Source: Bradyrhizobium ontarionense (GTDB lineage Bacteria > Pseudomonadota > Alphaproteobacteria > Rhizobiales > Xanthobacteraceae). From it: a stretch of 64,000 bases of DNA. Of the stretch, positions 15,867-24,572 are shown in pieces. Location: positions 7,989,001-8,053,000 of the forward strand of contig NZ_CP088156.1 in assembly GCF_021088345.1 (NCBI RefSeq). The letters run 5' to 3'. A model generated the notes under the pieces. The model searched no databases. It had not been told where the DNA came from and worked only from the letters and a program-made list of their open reading frames with translations. The position numbers were made by a program, and so were the translations under genes. Within the stretch, counting starts at the first letter, position 1. Each line of letters starts with the position of its first letter.

Positions 15867-16796
15867 ATGCTGAGACAGCTTTTTGCACCCCAGCTCGTTG
15901 CCCTCTACATCCTGATCGGCGCAACGATCTACGTTCACTTCCGCGGCAAGCAGCGCTTGCGCCTCGCCCGCCAGCTCGGCGACCACTCGACCTACCTCGC
16001 CCCGTACAACGTGCTGATGTATGCGGGCTCGGCGGTGCCCAACATGCCGGTGATCCCGGTCGAGCAGTTTCCGGAGCTGAAGACGCTGACGGAGAATTGG
16101 CAGGATATCCGCGAGGAGGCGGTGCGCCTGTTCGACGAGGGTTTCATTCGCGCCGCCGCGGCCAACAATGATTGGGGCTTCTACTCGTTCTTCAAGAGCG
16201 GCTGGAAGCGCTTCTATCTGAAATGGTACGACGACTTCCTGCCGTCGGCGCGCACGCTGTGCCCGAAGACGGTGGAGCTTCTGAACGCGATTCCGAACGT
16301 GCACGGCGCGATGTTCGCGATGCTGCCGCCCGGCGGCAAGCTCGGCGCCCACCGCGACCCCTTCGCCGGCTCGCTGCGCTATCATTTGGGGCTGGTCACG
16401 CCGAACTCCGACAAGTGCCGCATCGTCGTCGACGGCGTGCCTTGCGTCTGGCGCGACGGCGAAGCCTTCATGTTCGACGAGACCTTTATCCACAGCGCCG
16501 AGAACTTAACCGAAATCAACCGCATCATCCTGTTCTGCGACGTCGAGCGTCCGATGAAGCTCGGCTTCATCGCGGCGATCAACCGCTGGGTCAGCCACCA
16601 CATCGTCAAGGCCTCGGCGACGCAGAACGTCGACGGCGAGCACGTGGGTGTGCTCAACAAGGTGTTCGGCAAGCTGTACGAGTTTCACCTGGCGACGCGC
16701 AAGGTGAAGGCGTGGAATCGGACGGTGTACTACGCGGCGAAGTACACGCTGACGGTGATGATCGTTGGCGCGATCGTGGTGTCGGCGTTTCGGTGA
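15867..16796 (+). CDS. lpxO: Lipid A hydroxylase, LpxO-type aspartyl/asparaginyl beta-hydroxylase family
   Basis: A 309-residue Fe(II)/2-oxoglutarate dioxygenase that should add a 2-hydroxyl to an acyl chain of lipid A at the cytoplasmic face. An N-terminal membrane helix (LVALYILIGATIYVHF) and a C-terminal helix (YTLTVMIVGAIVVSAF) flank the catalytic domain. The iron-binding HxD is HRD in GGKLGAHRDPFAGSLRYHLGL, and the distal histidine is in ETFIHSAEN. The oxoglutarate-binding arginine is probably in NRIILFCDVERP. The double-anchored layout of about 300 residues matches LpxO. Lipid A modification agrees with the LPS genes further on. Confidence 0.85.
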   Translation: MLRQLFAPQLVALYILIGATIYVHFRGKQRLRLARQLGDHSTYLAPYNVLMYAGSAVPNMPVIPVEQFPELKTLTENWQDIREEAVRLFDEGFIRAAAANNDWGFYSFFKSGWKRFYLKWYDDFLPSARTLCPKTVELLNAIPNVHGAMFAMLPPGGKLGAHRDPFAGSLRYHLGLVTPNSDKCRIVVDGVPCVWRDGEAFMFDETFIHSAENLTEINRIILFCDVERPMKLGFIAAINRWVSHHIVKASATQNVDGEHVGVLNKVFGKLYEFHLATRKVKAWNRTVYYAAKYTLTVMIVGAIVVSAFR

Positions 16797-16814
16797 GGGG
16801 GGAGGATAGAGTAG

Positions 16815-16840
16815 GGCGGATTAGCGCAGCGTAATCCGCC
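16815..16840. repeat. Palindromic element downstream of lpxO
   Basis: GGCGGATTA (16815-16823) and TAATCCGCC (16832-16840) form a perfect 9-bp stem around GCGCAGCG, followed by a short T-containing tail. This resembles another dispersed palindromic unit of Bradyrhizobium-type genomes. Lying between convergent genes, it could act as a terminator for lpxO, though the U-tract is weak. Confidence 0.65.
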
Positions 16841-16907
16841 GACTTGTTTCACGGATGGACGACGGGGTACGCCGACGGCCAACCTGTCCTACGCTTGCTG
16901 ACAGAAC

Positions 16908-17714
16908 TTATTTGTCGGCAAAGGAATCCAGCAGCGACCGAAACCGCCTTCTGATCTCGTCTGCCTGATAAAGATATTTGCGGCTGAAGTCTAAAGTCAG
17001 GACGCCCCATTGAGCCCCGGTCGGTTCCGCGATCGTGCAGCCAAGTGTCTTGCTCGCGATCTTGTCACAGGCAAAAAGCAAAGGGCCTTCGGTTGTATCC
17101 TTGAGATAAAGCTCGTGAGTGGCAGTCTCACATAGTCTGTATCCGGATTCGACCGGGCTGAAGACACCCGCTCCATTGTCGGCACACCAGCGAGTCCATT
17201 CAACCTGCCTTGCGGACAAATCCAGTTCCTTCTGCCAGCCGCGGATTGTCGCGTTCATCTGATCTCCATGTCCGCCGAAATGAGGAGGCTTCAGGAATTT
17301 GTCGGCGTTGTTCGCTGACCTCGGCACCAGATCGGGAAGCAGGACGTGAATCTCGAAGGTCGTATTTTTGGTCGGATCAACATCTGGCCTGTCTAAATCG
17401 ACCAGATAGTTGCGTGGGATCTTGTAAGTTTTGTTACCAAAAGCGATCGGAATTGGCCTGGTATCGAGAGATGGATACTCTCGGAATAGCTCTTCATCAG
17501 ACGCGTGCCTGTTGACCATCTCCAGAACGGACTCGTGCTTCTCGAGCAACGGATCACGTTTGGCGGAGTGATAGAAAGATCTGTGGCCGAGGAAGAGTCC
17601 TGCGATTACCGCAATCACAATGGCTAAGCCGACCACGCACTTCGTCAGGCCGGGAGTTTGGGTGCCGGGGGTAATGCGGGCCGTGCCATATTGCCTTTGT
17701 CCAAACTCAGCCAT
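16908..17714 (-). CDS. Single-pass membrane protein of unknown function
   Basis: A 268-residue protein I cannot assign. A short cytoplasmic N-terminus is followed by one membrane helix (CVVGLAIVIAVIAGLFLGH) and a long periplasmic domain of about 220 residues. That domain contains three cysteines likely to form disulphides (WCADNG, RLCETAT, LFACDK/GCTIAE) and ends in a charged helix. The ATG at 17714 (MAEFGQRQYG) is preferred over a TTG ten codons upstream, although the AGGG ahead is very close. Base composition is visibly lower in G+C than the neighbours, which suggests recent acquisition. No operon partner is evident. Confidence 0.55.
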   Translation of the reverse strand: MAEFGQRQYGTARITPGTQTPGLTKCVVGLAIVIAVIAGLFLGHRSFYHSAKRDPLLEKHESVLEMVNRHASDEELFREYPSLDTRPIPIAFGNKTYKIPRNYLVDLDRPDVDPTKNTTFEIHVLLPDLVPRSANNADKFLKPPHFGGHGDQMNATIRGWQKELDLSARQVEWTRWCADNGAGVFSPVESGYRLCETATHELYLKDTTEGPLLFACDKIASKTLGCTIAEPTGAQWGVLTLDFSRKYLYQADEIRRRFRSLLDSFADK

Positions 17715-17925
17715 ATCCCTGGTCCCACTTGCTGGTCTTGGCAAACCCTTGCTTGTTTGCGTTGTATCTTTAGTCGACGGTTAGTACAGCCAGCGCTGAA
17801 CTTCGGTTAAGGGAGGATGTCCGCGATCGGCCAAACCGGGCATCAAAATCACGATGCCGAAGTCATGGAAGCTCGTCCGCAGCCGTATCCGATGCACCTT
17901 TTCGCTTTGCGTTGATCATGGCGCT

Positions 17926-18228
17926 TCAATCAAAATCCATTCTGCCGATGACGCCAAGAAACCTGCCGCCAAAGAAAGACACGGTAAGCATCATGAGATG
18001 CGTCGTCGCGGAGGGAGTAAAATCCTGCTTGTCTTGAACGTGCTCAAACCCGATCAGCCCCAGTCCAAAGATTGCTGCGCAAAGTGCGGGCCAAAGCGCA
18101 CGCCGCCGCGCTGCGATCCTTTTGGCCGGGGCAGCCCACCGAGAATTCCGCGATAGATCGCTGGATCGACGAAACGATACTTCGGTACTCAAGATGATGA
18201 CGACCAAACAGACAGTGAGGAAATACAC
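17926..18228 (-). CDS. Small membrane protein of unknown function
   Basis: A 100-residue frame starting at GTG 18228, with AAGGA nine bases upstream. It has three hydrophobic stretches (YFLTVCLVVIILSTEV, WPALCAAIFGLGLIGF, THLMMLTVSFFGGRFLGV) separated by a basic loop, consistent with a two- or three-helix inner membrane protein. No family is recognised. It lies in the same lower-G+C patch as the gene ending at 16908, and a further hydrophobic frame is open just upstream (18241-18477), so the locus may be the remains of something larger. Confidence 0.4.
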   Translation of the reverse strand: MYFLTVCLVVIILSTEVSFRRSSDLSRNSRWAAPAKRIAARRRALWPALCAAIFGLGLIGFEHVQDKQDFTPSATTHLMMLTVSFFGGRFLGVIGRMDFD

Positions 18229-18695
18229 CAGGCGCTGTCCTTAAATGCCAACGGTCGTAGGCGAGCCAATAGCCTGAATTGATTGCTTTGACCTTAAGAG
18301 AATACCGACAAGGCCGTATCGAAGCGCTAGTCCGAAACACGTCAGGGGCAGCGCGGTGCTCTGGCTCGGCGGGCAAACCACCTCCGTCAACTGAAATCCT
18401 GTCAAGAAATTCTGAAAAACAAAACAGCTTGGCAAATTCGAAAAATCAGCATTATTGTCCCGCTCATCCCGTTGCACGGTAGGGGACGGTTCGCGGTCGT
18501 CACGGACGTTGGCAGCGGGAGGCGGTGGACGCGGGCGGGCGCAGTGCTGTTGGCACGGACGAACGTTGGCCTGCGGACGGTGAAGGCGTGTGGTTCCGAT
18601 ACTCCGATGCTAGTATCCAGCGCGATGCGCGCGAGCGCATTGCGCGACATGGTGGCCAGAAAGCCCGGCGCACCAGGAAGAGCACGCTATAGCCT

Positions 18696-18874
18696 GTTAA
18701 AACCATCGCGCGGGGAGGGCCGGGTGTTTTTGGCCAGACCTGTGGTACCTGCCGCCTGCATTTTTTGCTGCAGGCGGGCCACGGGCGCGGCCAGCGCCCG
18801 GCCTTCCTCGCGCCCTCCACTTTCGAGGGCGGGATTTTCGGGCACAGCTCGGGCGCGGAATGCGTCGCGAGAGC
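18696..18874. repeat. Structured dispersed repeat, copy 1
   Basis: A 179-bp element also found at 62541-62718. It can fold into nested stems: an outer 16-bp helix (18709-18724 with 18797-18812, two G-U pairs); an inner CCGCCTGCA/TGCAGGCGG hairpin; a GGGCGC/GCGCCC hairpin (18783-18788, 18794-18799) that partly competes with the outer helix; and a 3' GCCCTC/GAGGGC hairpin. Comparison with copy 2 shows base changes that keep the pairing. It is not protein-coding in either strand. It may be an RNA element or a non-autonomous mobile repeat; which strand is transcribed, if any, is not known. Confidence 0.75.
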
Positions 18875-19111
18875 GCGGATGCTCATGCTTGGTCTATCGA
18901 CATGCTGTTTGAGATTGTGGATCAGACGATGTGGTGAGCTCATGCTCATGCGGCAGCGCGCGGATGCGCGCGTGCCTGTTTTATCGTTGAGCGCAGCTGC
19001 TGCCACGACGGCGGTGAGCTCCCCTCCCCGCAAGGGGGAGGGGAGTGGACTATCCGCGGCGCGGACGACCGGGTCGCCTTCGGGCAGGACGATCAACGAA
19101 GTCGATCAACG

Positions 19112-19135
19112 AAAAAGGCCGCGCATGGCGCGGCC
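19112..19135 (-). terminator. Rho-independent terminator of the FAH-family gene
   Basis: On the minus strand GGCCGCGC and GCGCGGCC form an 8-bp perfect stem with a 3-base loop, followed directly by five T residues (19116-19112). It lies about 55 bp beyond the stop codon of the hydrolase gene at 19191. It is one of the few classical terminators in the window. Confidence 0.88.
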
Positions 19136-19190
19136 TCTTGAAAGCGATGTCTTTGGCGGTCAGGCCGCTGCCTTCAGGCAGCGAGCCACT

Positions 19191-19895
19191 TTACGCCACC
19201 GCCGGGCCGATCGACACCTTCAGCGTGCCGACGCCGTCGACGCCGCATTCGATCTTGTCGCCGGCCACGACCGCGGCGACACCCGCGGGGGTGCCGGTCA
19301 TGATGATGTCGCCGGCGCCGAGCTCGACCTGCTGCGACAGCTTCCAGATAATCTCGGGCACGTTCCAGATCAGCTCGGAGAGGTCGCCCGTCTGCTTCTC
19401 GGTGCCGTTGACCGACAGCCAGATCTTGCCCTTCGCCGGATGGCCGATCTTGGCCGCGGGCTGGATGGCGGAGCAGGGTGCGGAATGGTCGAACGACTTG
19501 CCGACTTCCCACGGGCGCTGCATCTTGCGGGAGGCGAGCTGCAGGTCGCGGCGGGTGAGGTCGATGCCGACGGCGTAGCCGTAGACGTGGTCGAGCGCCT
19601 TGTCGGACGGGATATTCAGGCCGCCGCTCTTGAGCGCGACCACCAGCTCGACCTCGTGATGCATGTCCTTGGTGAGCGGCGGATAGGGGATGACGGCGCC
19701 GTCCGGCTCCAGCATGTCGGCATGCTTGGCGAAGAAGAACGGCGGATCGCGCTCGTCATTGCCCATCTCGCGGATGTGCTCGAGATAGTTGCGGCCGACG
19801 CACCAGATGCGGCGGACCGGGAACACGCCGGCCTCGCCGACGACGGGAAGCGAAGGCTGCGGCAGGGCCGGGATGACGAAGGACGTGGCGCTCAT
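19191..19895 (-). CDS. Fumarylacetoacetate hydrolase-family protein (fumarylpyruvate hydrolase-like)
   Basis: A 234-residue FAH-fold enzyme that should cleave a C-C bond of a beta-diketo acid such as fumarylpyruvate with a divalent metal. The active-site strand FPVRRIWCVGRNYLEHIREMG is at the N-terminus and the metal-binding HHEVELVVAL is near residue 78. The C-terminal LGAGDIIMTGTPAGVA is the family signature. Its length suits the short bacterial class used in gentisate breakdown. It starts 32 bp after the ABC exporter gene and may share its transcript, but the functions look unrelated. The exact substrate is not fixed by the sequence. Confidence 0.82.
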   Translation of the reverse strand: MSATSFVIPALPQPSLPVVGEAGVFPVRRIWCVGRNYLEHIREMGNDERDPPFFFAKHADMLEPDGAVIPYPPLTKDMHHEVELVVALKSGGLNIPSDKALDHVYGYAVGIDLTRRDLQLASRKMQRPWEVGKSFDHSAPCSAIQPAAKIGHPAKGKIWLSVNGTEKQTGDLSELIWNVPEIIWKLSQQVELGAGDIIMTGTPAGVAAVVAGDKIECGVDGVGTLKVSIGPAVA

Positions 19896-19927
19896 GAAAT
19901 GATCTCGGTGCGGCTATGAGGTTCGGT

Positions 19928-21733
19928 TCAGGACGTCGCGCTCATCGGGATGACGACAGGCCCCATGTCGCGCTGTTGCAGGCGGAAGAACGAAGCATAG
20001 CGGCCGCCACGGCGCAACAGATCGTCATGCCGGCCGCGCTCGACGATGTCGCCGGCCTCGACCACCAGGATGGCGTCGGCGTTCATGATCGTGTGCAGGC
20101 GGTGCGCGATCACGATGGTGGTGCGGTTCTGGCAGAGGTGCTCGATGGCCTCCTGGACCTGCCGCTCGGATTCGGAATCGAGCGCGGCGGTGGCCTCGTC
20201 CAGCAGGATGATCGGGGCATTGCGGATCAGCGCGCGGGCTACGGCGATGCGCTGGCGCTGGCCGCCCGACAGCTGCGTGCCGTGCTCGCCCACGGGCGTG
20301 TCGTAGCCGAGCGGGAAGCTCATGATGAAGTCGTGGGCGCAAGCGGCTTTGGCCGCGTCGACGATCTCGGCCTCGGTCGCGCCGGGCTTGCCGAAGGCGA
20401 TGTTGGCGCGGACCGTGTCGCGGAACAGGTAGACGTCCTGGCCGACATAGGCGGCCTGCTCGCGCAACGAGCGGCGCGACACCTGCGCGATCGACTGGCC
20501 GTCGATCAGGATGTCGCCTTCGCTCGCCTCATAGAACCGCAAGAGCAGCGCCAGCACCGTCGACTTGCCGCCGCCGGACGGGCCGACCAGCGCGGTGACC
20601 TTGCCGGGCTCGGCCGTGAAGCTCATGCGGTTGAGCACGGGCTCGTTGTTGCGATAGGCGAAGGAGACGTCGCGCAGCTCGATCTTGGCCTGCGTCAGCT
20701 TCAGCGCCGGCTTGTCGTCGTCCGGCTGCTCGCTGGCCGGGGTGTCCACCACCTCGAGCAGCATGCGCGCGCCGACCAGCTGGCTGTTGAGGTCGATGTT
20801 CAGCCGCGCCAGCCGCTTGGCCGGCTCGGTCGCCATCAGGAAGGCGGTCATGAAGGAGAAGAACTGGCCGGGCGTGGCGTTGAGCGCGACCACGGCATAG
20901 CCGCCATACATCAGGCAGCCGGCGACGGCGAAGCCGCCGAGCATCTCCATCAGCGGGTTCGAGCGGTTCGAGACGCGCGCCATCTTGTTGGCGTTGCGCT
21001 CGACGATCGCGATGTTCTCGTCGATGCGCGCCCGCATCGCTTCTTCCAGGGTGAAGGCCTTGACGGTGCGGATGCCCTGCAGCGATTCCTGCATGGTCTC
21101 GAGGATGTCGGCGGTGCCGGTGAACTGGTTGTAGGCGAGGCCCTTGATGCGCTTGACCAGCTTGCGCAGCACCAGCATCGCCGGCGGGACGGCCACCAGG
21201 CCCAGAAACGACATCAGCGGGTCCTGTGCCACCATCACCACGATCATGCTGATCAGCAGCAGGAGATCGCGGCCGATCGCGTTGATCAGCATGTTCAGGA
21301 CGTCGGTGATCGACTTGGCGCCGGCGGTCAGGCGGGCCAGGAATTCCGACGAATGGCGCTCGGAGAAGAAGCCGATGCTCTCGCTCATCAGCTTGGCGAA
21401 CAGGGCGCGCTGGTTGCTGGCGAGGATCGCGTTCGAGATCTTCGACAGGATCACCGCGTAGCCGTAAGTGCTCACGCCCTTGACGAACAGCAGCAGCACG
21501 GTGACGCCGGAGAGCACGGCGATGCCGGGCACGCTCTTCTCGACATAGGCCTTGTTGATCACCTGTCCGAGGATGTAGGCGGCGCCGGCGCTCGCGCCGG
21601 CCGAGACGGCCATCAGCGCAAAGGCCGTCAGATAGCGCCGCCAGTACAGGATGCCCTGTTCCATGACGAGGCGCCGGACCAGAATCGCGGCACCATAGGG
21701 GTCGTCGGTGATCTTCTTCGGAAAGCTGGCCAT
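19928..21733 (-). CDS. MsbA-like ABC exporter (fused membrane and ATPase domains)
   Basis: A 601-residue half-transporter that works as a homodimer. The N-terminal half has six membrane helices (for example YLTAFALMAVSAGASAGAAYIL and LLLLISMIVVMVA). The C-terminal ATPase has Walker A GPSGGGKST, the signature LSGGQRQRIAVARAL, Walker B IILLDEAT and the switch histidine in IVIAHRLHTI. The ATG at 21733 is supported by AGGGA six bases upstream; a longer frame runs into an intergenic zone. Its position beside galE and LPS-core genes suggests a lipid A-core flippase, but other lipid or polysaccharide cargo is possible. Confidence 0.85.
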   Translation of the reverse strand: MASFPKKITDDPYGAAILVRRLVMEQGILYWRRYLTAFALMAVSAGASAGAAYILGQVINKAYVEKSVPGIAVLSGVTVLLLFVKGVSTYGYAVILSKISNAILASNQRALFAKLMSESIGFFSERHSSEFLARLTAGAKSITDVLNMLINAIGRDLLLLISMIVVMVAQDPLMSFLGLVAVPPAMLVLRKLVKRIKGLAYNQFTGTADILETMQESLQGIRTVKAFTLEEAMRARIDENIAIVERNANKMARVSNRSNPLMEMLGGFAVAGCLMYGGYAVVALNATPGQFFSFMTAFLMATEPAKRLARLNIDLNSQLVGARMLLEVVDTPASEQPDDDKPALKLTQAKIELRDVSFAYRNNEPVLNRMSFTAEPGKVTALVGPSGGGKSTVLALLLRFYEASEGDILIDGQSIAQVSRRSLREQAAYVGQDVYLFRDTVRANIAFGKPGATEAEIVDAAKAACAHDFIMSFPLGYDTPVGEHGTQLSGGQRQRIAVARALIRNAPIILLDEATAALDSESERQVQEAIEHLCQNRTTIVIAHRLHTIMNADAILVVEAGDIVERGRHDDLLRRGGRYASFFRLQQRDMGPVVIPMSATS

Positions 21734-21835
21734 TCTGGTCCCTGGCCGCCGGGACAAATCGCCGGGCGGACAGGAGTGCTTGCCCGCTCGGGGCGGCTTT
21801 TTCAAGCCCCCCGAGGACGGGCTAACTCGTTGATT

Positions 21836-22849
21836 CTAGGCGGAGGCCTGCTGCAGCGCGCCGCTGTGGCGTTCCAGGAACAGTTTCTCTTCCCAGGCGA
21901 GCGCATGCGCGGCGATCGTTTCCAGATTGTCATAGGCCGGAGCCCAGTCGAGCAGCGCCCTGATACGGCTGGTATCGGCGACCATGGCCACGATGTCGGC
22001 CGGGCGCCGTGCTGCGTATTGAACCGGGATCGCGCGGCCGGAGACGCGCCTGACCGCTTCGATCGTTTCCAGCACGGAGTAGCCGCGGCCATAACCACAA
22101 TTCAACGTGACCGAGCTGCCGCCGGTGCGCAAGTAAGCCAGGGCGGCGCGATGCGCCTGCGCGAGATCGCTGACATGGATGAAATCGCGGATGCAGGTGC
22201 CGTCGGGCGTCGGATAGTCGGTGCCGTAGACGTCGATCTTGGCCCGCTGACCCGTCGCCACCTCCATCGCGATCTTCATCAGATGCGTTGCGCCGACGGT
22301 GGCAAGCCCGATGCGGCCTTGCGGATCGGCGCCGGCGACGTTGAAGTAGCGCAGCACGACGTAGTTCAGGTCGTGCGCGGCCGCGACATCGTGCAGCATG
22401 ATCTCGGCCATCAGCTTCGAGGTGCCGTAGGGCGAGGTCGGCCGCGTCGGTGCGGTTTCAGGTACCGGAACGTCGTCCGGATTGCCGTAGACGGCGGCGG
22501 TCGAGGAGAAGATGAAGCGGCTGACGCCGCGCTTGACCGCCGCGTTCAGCAGGTTGCGTGTCGTCACCGTGTTGTTGCGGTAATACAGCAGCGGGTCGCG
22601 CAACGAATCCGGCACGACCACGGATCCCGCGAAATGGATGATGCTGTCGACGCCGTGCTGGCTGATGACGCCATCCACGAGATTTTCGTCGCCGGCATCG
22701 CCGATGAACAGCGGCACGCTGTCCGGCAGGAAGCCGGAAAACCCGGTCGAGAGATTGTCGATCACCACCACGCTTTCGCCGGCCTCGGCCAGCGCGAGCA
22801 CCATATGGCTGCCGATATAGCCGGCGCCGCCAGTCACCAGTACGGTCAT
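21836..22849 (-). CDS. galE: UDP-glucose 4-epimerase
   Basis: A 337-residue extended short-chain dehydrogenase that interconverts UDP-glucose and UDP-galactose (or the N-acetyl forms) with bound NAD. The Rossmann motif GGAGYIGSH is at residue 7. The catalytic serine-containing strand is FSSTAAVYGNP and the YxxxK pair is YGTSK near residue 145. The RYFNVAGADPQGRIG segment and the C-terminal YGRGYSVLE agree with GalE. The ATG at 22849 gives the standard short N-terminus. It supplies sugar nucleotides for the surrounding glycan genes and is divergent from a core glycosyltransferase. Confidence 0.92.
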   Translation of the reverse strand: MTVLVTGGAGYIGSHMVLALAEAGESVVVIDNLSTGFSGFLPDSVPLFIGDAGDENLVDGVISQHGVDSIIHFAGSVVVPDSLRDPLLYYRNNTVTTRNLLNAAVKRGVSRFIFSSTAAVYGNPDDVPVPETAPTRPTSPYGTSKLMAEIMLHDVAAAHDLNYVVLRYFNVAGADPQGRIGLATVGATHLMKIAMEVATGQRAKIDVYGTDYPTPDGTCIRDFIHVSDLAQAHRAALAYLRTGGSSVTLNCGYGRGYSVLETIEAVRRVSGRAIPVQYAARRPADIVAMVADTSRIRALLDWAPAYDNLETIAAHALAWEEKLFLERHSGALQQASA

Positions 22850-22980
22850 TGTTTGACACGATCCCTGTTTATTTTGGCCGACGCTAACGCGGCTGGGGTG
22901 AAGGACCTGTTTCACCGGGCGCGAACTGGCGGCAATGCCTAATGTTGCGTATAGGGAACCGCTGCAATTGGAGTGAGTTT

Positions 22981-24027
22981 GTGCCCGCCAAGCCGTTTTC
23001 CGCCGCCGATCTCGACGTGATCGTGCCGAACCTGCACCGGCGCTATTCGGGCGTGACGGCGACCAACCGGATGGTGGCGCCGAAGCTCGCTGCCCGCGTG
23101 CGCGCCGCCTGGCTCGGCACCTACGCGCCGGAGGGAATTGCGCAGATCGGCGCCCCCGATTTGGTGAAGCTATGGGGCCGGCGCCGGCCGCTGATCTGGC
23201 ACGCGCGGCGCAACAACGAGATGATCGCAGGCGTGCTGCTGCGTGCGCTCGGCTGGCCTTTGAAGCTGGTGTTCACGTCTGCCGCGCAGCGCCATCACAG
23301 CTGGATCACGCGCTGGCTGATCCGCCGCATGGATGCGATCATCGCGACCAGCGACATCTCGGCGTCCTATCTCAAGCGCGACTCGACGGTGGCGACACAT
23401 GGTGTCGACACCGAGATCTATGCGCCGCCGCCGGACCGCGCCGCGGCTTTCGCCGAGAGCGGACTGCCGGGCAGATACGCGATCGGCTGCTTCGGTCGCG
23501 TGCGCGCGCAGAAGGGCAGCGACGTGTTCGTCGCCGCGATGTGCCGGCTGCTGCCGCGTTTTCCGGATTTTTCAGCCGTGCTGGTCGGCGCCGTGACGCC
23601 GGAGCAGATGCCGTTCGCGAGCGAGCTGAAAAAGCAGATCGCGGCCGCGGGCCTGGAGCAGCGCATCGTCATCACCGGTGAGCTCGACATTGCCGAGGTG
23701 CAGCGCTGGTACCAGCGCCTGACGATCTACGCGTTCACCTCGCGCAACGAAGGTTTCGGCCTCACGCTGATCGAGGCGATGGCCGCAGGTGCAGCGCTGG
23801 TCGCCGCGCGCGCCGGGGCGGCCGAGATCGTGGTCGAGGATGGCGTGAGCGGCGTGCTGGTGCCGCCGGGCGATGTCGATGCGCTGGTCGCGGCGCTCGA
23901 GCCGCTGATGCGCGATCCAGCCGCGGCGCTCGCGATGGGGGAACGGGGGCGGGCGCGCGTCGTCGCCCAGTTCAGCCTCGATGCCGAGGCGGACAAGATC
24001 GCAGCCGTCTATCGCCGGCTGGTCTGA
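22981..24027 (+). CDS. Glycosyltransferase family 4, probable LPS core transferase
   Basis: A 348-residue GT-B enzyme. The donor-binding half carries [20 protein letters not shown] (the GRxxxxKG motif) and [28 protein letters not shown] (the ExFGxxxxE motif). The acceptor half contains [15 protein letters not shown] and [15 protein letters not shown]. It resembles the LpcC-type core mannosyltransferases of rhizobia. A GTG start at 22981 is preferred because GGAG is about eight bases upstream; an ATG at 22942 would add 13 residues but has no site. The 3' end overlaps the convergent gmhB gene by 19 bp. The transferred sugar is unknown. Confidence 0.78.
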   Translation: MPAKPFSAADLDVIVPNLHRRYSGVTATNRMVAPKLAARVRAAWLGTYAPEGIAQIGAPDLVKLWGRRRPLIWHARRNNEMIAGVLLRALGWPLKLVFTSAAQRHHSWITRWLIRRMDAIIATSDISASYLKRDSTVATHGVDTEIYAPPPDRAAAFAESGLPGRYAIGCFGRVRAQKGSDVFVAAMCRLLPRFPDFSAVLVGAVTPEQMPFASELKKQIAAAGLEQRIVITGELDIAEVQRWYQRLTIYAFTSRNEGFGLTLIEAMAAGAALVAARAGAAEIVVEDGVSGVLVPPGDVDALVAALEPLMRDPAAALAMGERGRARVVAQFSLDAEADKIAAVYRRLV

Positions 24028-24569
24028 GCCATGACGTCCGTCACGAACGCGTCGAGGTCGCCGCCCGCAAACAGGAAGCCGGGCAGGCCGGCCGCTTCGG
24101 CAGCCGCGATGTCGGAGGCGCGGTCGCCGATCACGAAGCTGCCCTCGCGCCTGACGGGCCAATGCTGCATCAAATCGAGGATCATGCCCGGCGCCGGCTT
24201 GCGCCAGGGATGCTCACGCAGATAGCGCTCGACCGAGCCTTCGGTGTGAAACGGGCAATAGCGGATGTCGTCGATGACGGCACCTTGCGCCGCGAGCTCG
24301 GACAGCATCCAGTCATGCAGGGTCCGGACATCGTCCTCGCTGAACAGGCCGCGCGCGACGCCGGATTGGTTGGTGAACAGGAAGACGTGGTAACCGGCCT
24401 CGTTCAGCCGCCGGATCGCCTTCGCCACGTTCGGCATCCAGCGGATGCGGTCGCGGCTGCCGATGTAGTCGTCGTCGTGGTTGATGACGCCGTCGCGGTC
24501 GAGGAAGGCGGCCGGCTTGAGCGCGGCGCCGTCGAGACTCTGTTCGTTCGTCAACTCGGGCCTCGTCAT
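24009..24569 (-). CDS. gmhB: D-glycero-D-manno-heptose 1,7-bisphosphate phosphatase (GmhB-like)
   Basis: A 186-residue HAD-IIIA phosphatase that removes the 7-phosphate in ADP-heptose synthesis. The nucleophile motif is FLDRDGVIN near residue 22. Motif II is LFTNQSG, motif III is [11 protein letters not shown], and the DRASDI acid pair is motif IV. In canonical GmhB a zinc knuckle of the form CxHx(n)CxCRKP sits between motifs II and III. Here only CPFH is kept and the second pair is replaced by REHPWRKP, so zinc binding is probably lost. It starts 3 bp after the waaF-like gene and forms a two-gene operon with it. Confidence 0.86.
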   Translation of the reverse strand: MTRPELTNEQSLDGAALKPAAFLDRDGVINHDDDYIGSRDRIRWMPNVAKAIRRLNEAGYHVFLFTNQSGVARGLFSEDDVRTLHDWMLSELAAQGAVIDDIRYCPFHTEGSVERYLREHPWRKPAPGMILDLMQHWPVRREGSFVIGDRASDIAAAEAAGLPGFLFAGGDLDAFVTDVMAQTSRR

Positions 24570-24572
24570 GCC

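Larger units (their letters stand above)
18229..19190. other. Intergenic stretch with a structured repeat and a terminator
   Basis: Nearly 1 kb without a confident gene. It holds a hydrophobic but weakly supported minus-strand frame (18241-18477, no good start), the structured dispersed repeat at 18696-18874, a GC-rich hairpin at about 19019-19043 (CTCCCCTCCCC against GGGGAGGGGAG, around a GCAAGGG loop), and the terminator of the minus-strand hydrolase gene at 19112-19135. Confidence 0.5.

Noticed and set aside
22854..22859. TTGACA as a promoter for the glycosyltransferase gene
   Set aside because: No -10-like hexamer occurs 16-18 bp downstream; the next bases are GGCCGA.
19916..22942. 1008-codon open frame on the plus strand
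   Set aside because: It is wholly antisense to the MsbA-like exporter and galE, which have clear catalytic motifs. The translation is a low-complexity Arg/Asp/His-rich sequence typical of the reverse strand of G+C-rich genes.
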